A DNA stretch of 64,000 bases. Origin: Nocardioides insulae DSM 17944 (lineage in GTDB: Bacteria; Actinomycetota; Actinomycetes; Propionibacteriales; Nocardioidaceae). Of this stretch, positions 62,127 to 64,000 are shown piece by piece; position 1 is the first letter of the stretch; each line of letters starts with the position of its first letter. Made by a program: the position numbers and the translations under genes. The notes under the pieces were generated by a model. The model was not told the DNA's origin and did not search any database. It saw only the letters and a list, made by a program, of their open reading frames with translations. Where the stretch lies: contig NZ_AUGU01000013.1 of assembly GCF_000422825.1 (NCBI RefSeq), forward strand, positions 682,001 to 746,000, given 5' to 3'.

Positions 62127-63398
62127 TCACTGCCCCGGGTAGAGCGGGAAGGACGCGGCCAGCTTGGCGACCCGGTCGCGGAGCACGGCGGCGTCGTCGT
62201 CGTGCAGCGGGCCGGCCAGCGCGGCGGCGATGATGTCGGCGACCTCGGCGAAGGCGGCCGCGTCGAAGCCGCGGGTCGCCAGCGCCGGCGTACCGATCCG
62301 GAGGCCGGAGGAGACCATCGGCGGGCGCGGGTCGAACGGCACCGCGTTGCGGTTGACGGTGATGCCGATCGAGTGCAGCCGGTCCTCGGCCTGCTGGCCG
62401 TCGAGCTCGGAGTTTCGCAGGTCGACCAGGACCAGGTGGACATCGGTCCCGCCGGTGAGCACCGAGACGCCGGCCTTCTCGAGGTCGGACGCGGAGAGGC
62501 GCTCGGCCAGGATGCGGGCGCCCTCGAGGGTGCGCTCCTGCCGGTCCCGGAACTCGTCGCTGGCGGCGGCCTTGAACGCCACCGCCTTCGCGGCGATCAC
62601 GTGCTCCAGCGGACCGCCCTGCTGGCCCGGGAAGACCGCCGAGTTGATCTTCTTGGCCAGCTCCTTGCGGCTGAGGATCACGCCGCCGCGGGGACCGCCC
62701 AGGGTCTTGTGGGTCGTGGTGGTCACCACGTCCGCGTGCGGCACCGGGTTGGGGTGCAGCCCGGCGGCGACCAGACCGGCGAAGTGCGCCATGTCGACCA
62801 TCAGGTAGGCACCGACCAGGTCGGCGATCCGGCGGAACTCGGCGAAGTCCAGGGTCCGCGGGTACGCCGACCAGCCGGCCACGATCATCGCCGGGCGGTG
62901 CTCGAGCGCGAGCCGCTCCACCTCGGCCATGTCGACCCGGAAGTCCTGCTCGTCGACGTGGTAGGCCACCACGTTGTAGAGCTTGCCGGAGTAGTTCAGC
63001 CGCATGCCGTGGGTGAGGTGACCGCCGTGGGCCAGGTCCAGGCCGAGGATGGTGTCGCCGGGCTGGATCAGGGCGAACATCGCCGCCGCGTTGGCCTGCG
63101 CACCCGAGTGCGGCTGCACGTTGGCGGCCTCGGCACCGAAGAGCGCGGTGATCCGCTCGATCGCCAGGCTCTCGATCACATCGACGTTCTCGCAGCCGCC
63201 GTAGTAGCGACGACCGGGGTAGCCCTCGGCGTACTTGTTGGTCAGGACCGAGCCCTGGGCCTCCATCACCGCGACCGGAGCGAAGTTCTCCGACGCGATC
63301 ATCTCCAGGGTGGACTGCTGGCGCTCCAGCTCCGAGCGGACCGCCGCGTAGACGTCCGGGTCGAAGCTCTCGAGGTTCTGGTCGAGCATCGCGCTCAC
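62127..63398 (-). CDS. glyA: Serine hydroxymethyltransferase
   Basis: A 423-residue PLP enzyme that interconverts serine and glycine with tetrahydrofolate. The PLP lysine is in [15 protein letters not shown] (about 224-238), with the N-terminal [26 protein letters not shown] typical of SHMT. It overlaps gcvH by four bases. In this operon it joins the glycine cleavage system, with 5,10-methylene-THF as shared product. It may be a second SHMT specialised for glycine catabolism. Confidence 0.96.
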   Translation of the reverse strand: MSAMLDQNLESFDPDVYAAVRSELERQQSTLEMIASENFAPVAVMEAQGSVLTNKYAEGYPGRRYYGGCENVDVIESLAIERITALFGAEAANVQPHSGAQANAAAMFALIQPGDTILGLDLAHGGHLTHGMRLNYSGKLYNVVAYHVDEQDFRVDMAEVERLALEHRPAMIVAGWSAYPRTLDFAEFRRIADLVGAYLMVDMAHFAGLVAAGLHPNPVPHADVVTTTTHKTLGGPRGGVILSRKELAKKINSAVFPGQQGGPLEHVIAAKAVAFKAAASDEFRDRQERTLEGARILAERLSASDLEKAGVSVLTGGTDVHLVLVDLRNSELDGQQAEDRLHSIGITVNRNAVPFDPRPPMVSSGLRIGTPALATRGFDAAAFAEVADIIAAALAGPLHDDDAAVLRDRVAKLAASFPLYPGQ

Positions 63399-63766
63399 TC
63401 CCCGATCAGCTCGGCGTAGCCGGCCGCGTCGAGGGTGTCGGGCTCGCCGCTGACCTTGACGACGAAGAGCCAGCCCTCGCCGTACGGGTCGGAGTTGACC
63501 AGGCCGGCGTCGTCGCCGAGCTTGTCGTTGACCTTGACGACCTCACCGTCGGCGGGGGCGAACAGGTCGCTGACCGACTTGGTCGACTCCAGCTCCCCGC
63601 AGGCCTCGCCGGCGGTGATCTGGGCGCCGACCTCGGGGAGGTCGACGTAGACGACGTCACCGAGGGCGTCGGCGGCGTAGGCCGTGATGCCGACGACGGC
63701 GGTCTCGCCCTCGCGGCGCAGCCACTCGTGCTCGCTGGTGTAGGACAGGTCTGCGGGGATGCTCAT
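63395..63766 (-). CDS. gcvH: Glycine cleavage system H protein
   Basis: A 123-residue lipoyl carrier: [13 protein letters not shown] near the start, and the lipoyl-lysine loop in [15 protein letters not shown] (about 57-71, Lys64-equivalent). It shuttles the aminomethyl group between GcvP and GcvT. GcvT lies upstream by about 50 bases; glyA overlaps by four. Standard length. Confidence 0.95.
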   Translation of the reverse strand: MSIPADLSYTSEHEWLRREGETAVVGITAYAADALGDVVYVDLPEVGAQITAGEACGELESTKSVSDLFAPADGEVVKVNDKLGDDAGLVNSDPYGEGWLFVVKVSGEPDTLDAAGYAELIGE

Positions 63767-63816
63767 GTGGGGTCTCCTGGGTCTGAGAAGGAAGGGCTAC
63801 TCGGGCGAGCGGTGGC

Positions 63817-64000
63817 TCAGCGAGCCCGGGTGTAGAACGGGAGCGGCACGACCTCGGCGTCCACGACGGTGCCCCGCACGGAGATCTGCAGGCGGGTGCC
63901 GGGAGTGCGCAGGTCCGGGCGCACGTGGGCGATGGCCACGGGGTGCCCCAGGGTGGGGGATGGCGAGCCGCTGGTGACCACGCCGATCTCGGCGCCGGTC
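63817..64000 (-). CDS. gcvT: Aminomethyltransferase (glycine cleavage T protein), 3' part only
   Basis: About 60 C-terminal residues are visible, ending in VRGTVVDAEVVPLPFYTRAR. The stretch TGAEIGVVTSGSPSPTLGHP and VAIAHVRPDLRTPGT is typical of the GcvT C-terminal barrel. The gene continues beyond the right edge. It is the first visible gene of the gcvT-gcvH-glyA-sdaA operon; any glycine riboswitch would lie outside the window. Confidence 0.93.
   Translation of the reverse strand, partial: TGAEIGVVTSGSPSPTLGHPVAIAHVRPDLRTPGTRLQISVRGTVVDAEVVPLPFYTRAR

Overview
The window is chromosomal DNA of a high-GC actinobacterium. Supporting traits are very high GC, frequent GTG starts and ATGA/GTGA gene overlaps, a mycothiol gene (mshB), the sigE-rseA-htrA module, a T-box in front of ileS, a c-di-AMP riboswitch on an NlpC/P60 gene, a large NAD-glutamate dehydrogenase, Ku plus stand-alone LigD modules, and a wax-ester synthase. 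The gene set fits a Nocardioides-like member of the Nocardioidaceae. That genus-level guess is inference; no rRNA gene is present to test it.

Layout. 1-4116: a Tad/Flp pilus operon on the minus strand (tadA, tadB, tadC, a small Flp-like pilin, and two TadE-like pseudopilins, the last cut by the window edge). 4270-8785: a HAD-IIA phosphatase, a secreted NlpC/P60 peptidase under a ydaO-type riboswitch, then the NHEJ locus with the LigD ligase and polymerase as separate genes divergent from ku. 8859-13826: NAD-glutamate dehydrogenase. 13928-18278: DUF2505, DUF6912, a wax-ester synthase, and an unexplained pair of cupredoxin-like lipoprotein and polytopic membrane protein. 18645-21049: a second Tad piece (CpaE-like and CpaB-like proteins) with a divergent HTH gene. 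21210-24621: htrA, rseA, sigE and an O-methyltransferase, with an ECF-type promoter before sigE. 24633-29020: pepA, DUF3117, a small membrane protein, a DivIVA-domain protein, a LOG-like protein and dapE.

29033-40604 separates dapE from dapD, which I recall as adjacent and divergent in Mycobacterium. It carries a TetR-controlled ABC-2 exporter with a clear double operator, AzlCD with its XRE-cupin regulator, T-box-controlled ileS, a short-chain dehydrogenase, a lone ORC/AAA ATPase with a symmetric promoter element, and a CYTH-CHAD protein. 40718-50237: dapD, two paralogous exported cell-wall-hydrolase-like proteins, dapC-fdxA, a GNAT enzyme, a VanW protein, DUF6113, mshB and a Nudix enzyme. 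50300-59402: a propeller-like orphan, a paired SMR transporter, a thioesterase, an SRPBCC-ArsR operon with its operator, two cation/proton antiporters, a LysE exporter and small enzymes. 59475-64000: a MetE-like methyltransferase and the gcvT-gcvH-glyA-sdaA serine/glycine operon, with gcvT cut by the window edge.

Functional themes are cell-wall supply and remodelling (dapC, dapD, dapE, NlpC/P60, the hydrolase-like pair, VanW, sigE/htrA), pilus assembly, one-carbon/amino-acid metabolism (glutamate dehydrogenase, gcv/glyA/sdaA, MetE-like, AzlCD), end-joining DNA repair, and ion homeostasis. The most unusual observation is the paralogous pair at 41708-43493. One copy keeps a lysozyme-like glutamate, while the other has lost it but carries a D-Ala-D-Ala-peptidase-type metal site. 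I saw no tRNA, rRNA, CRISPR array, insertion sequence or prophage.
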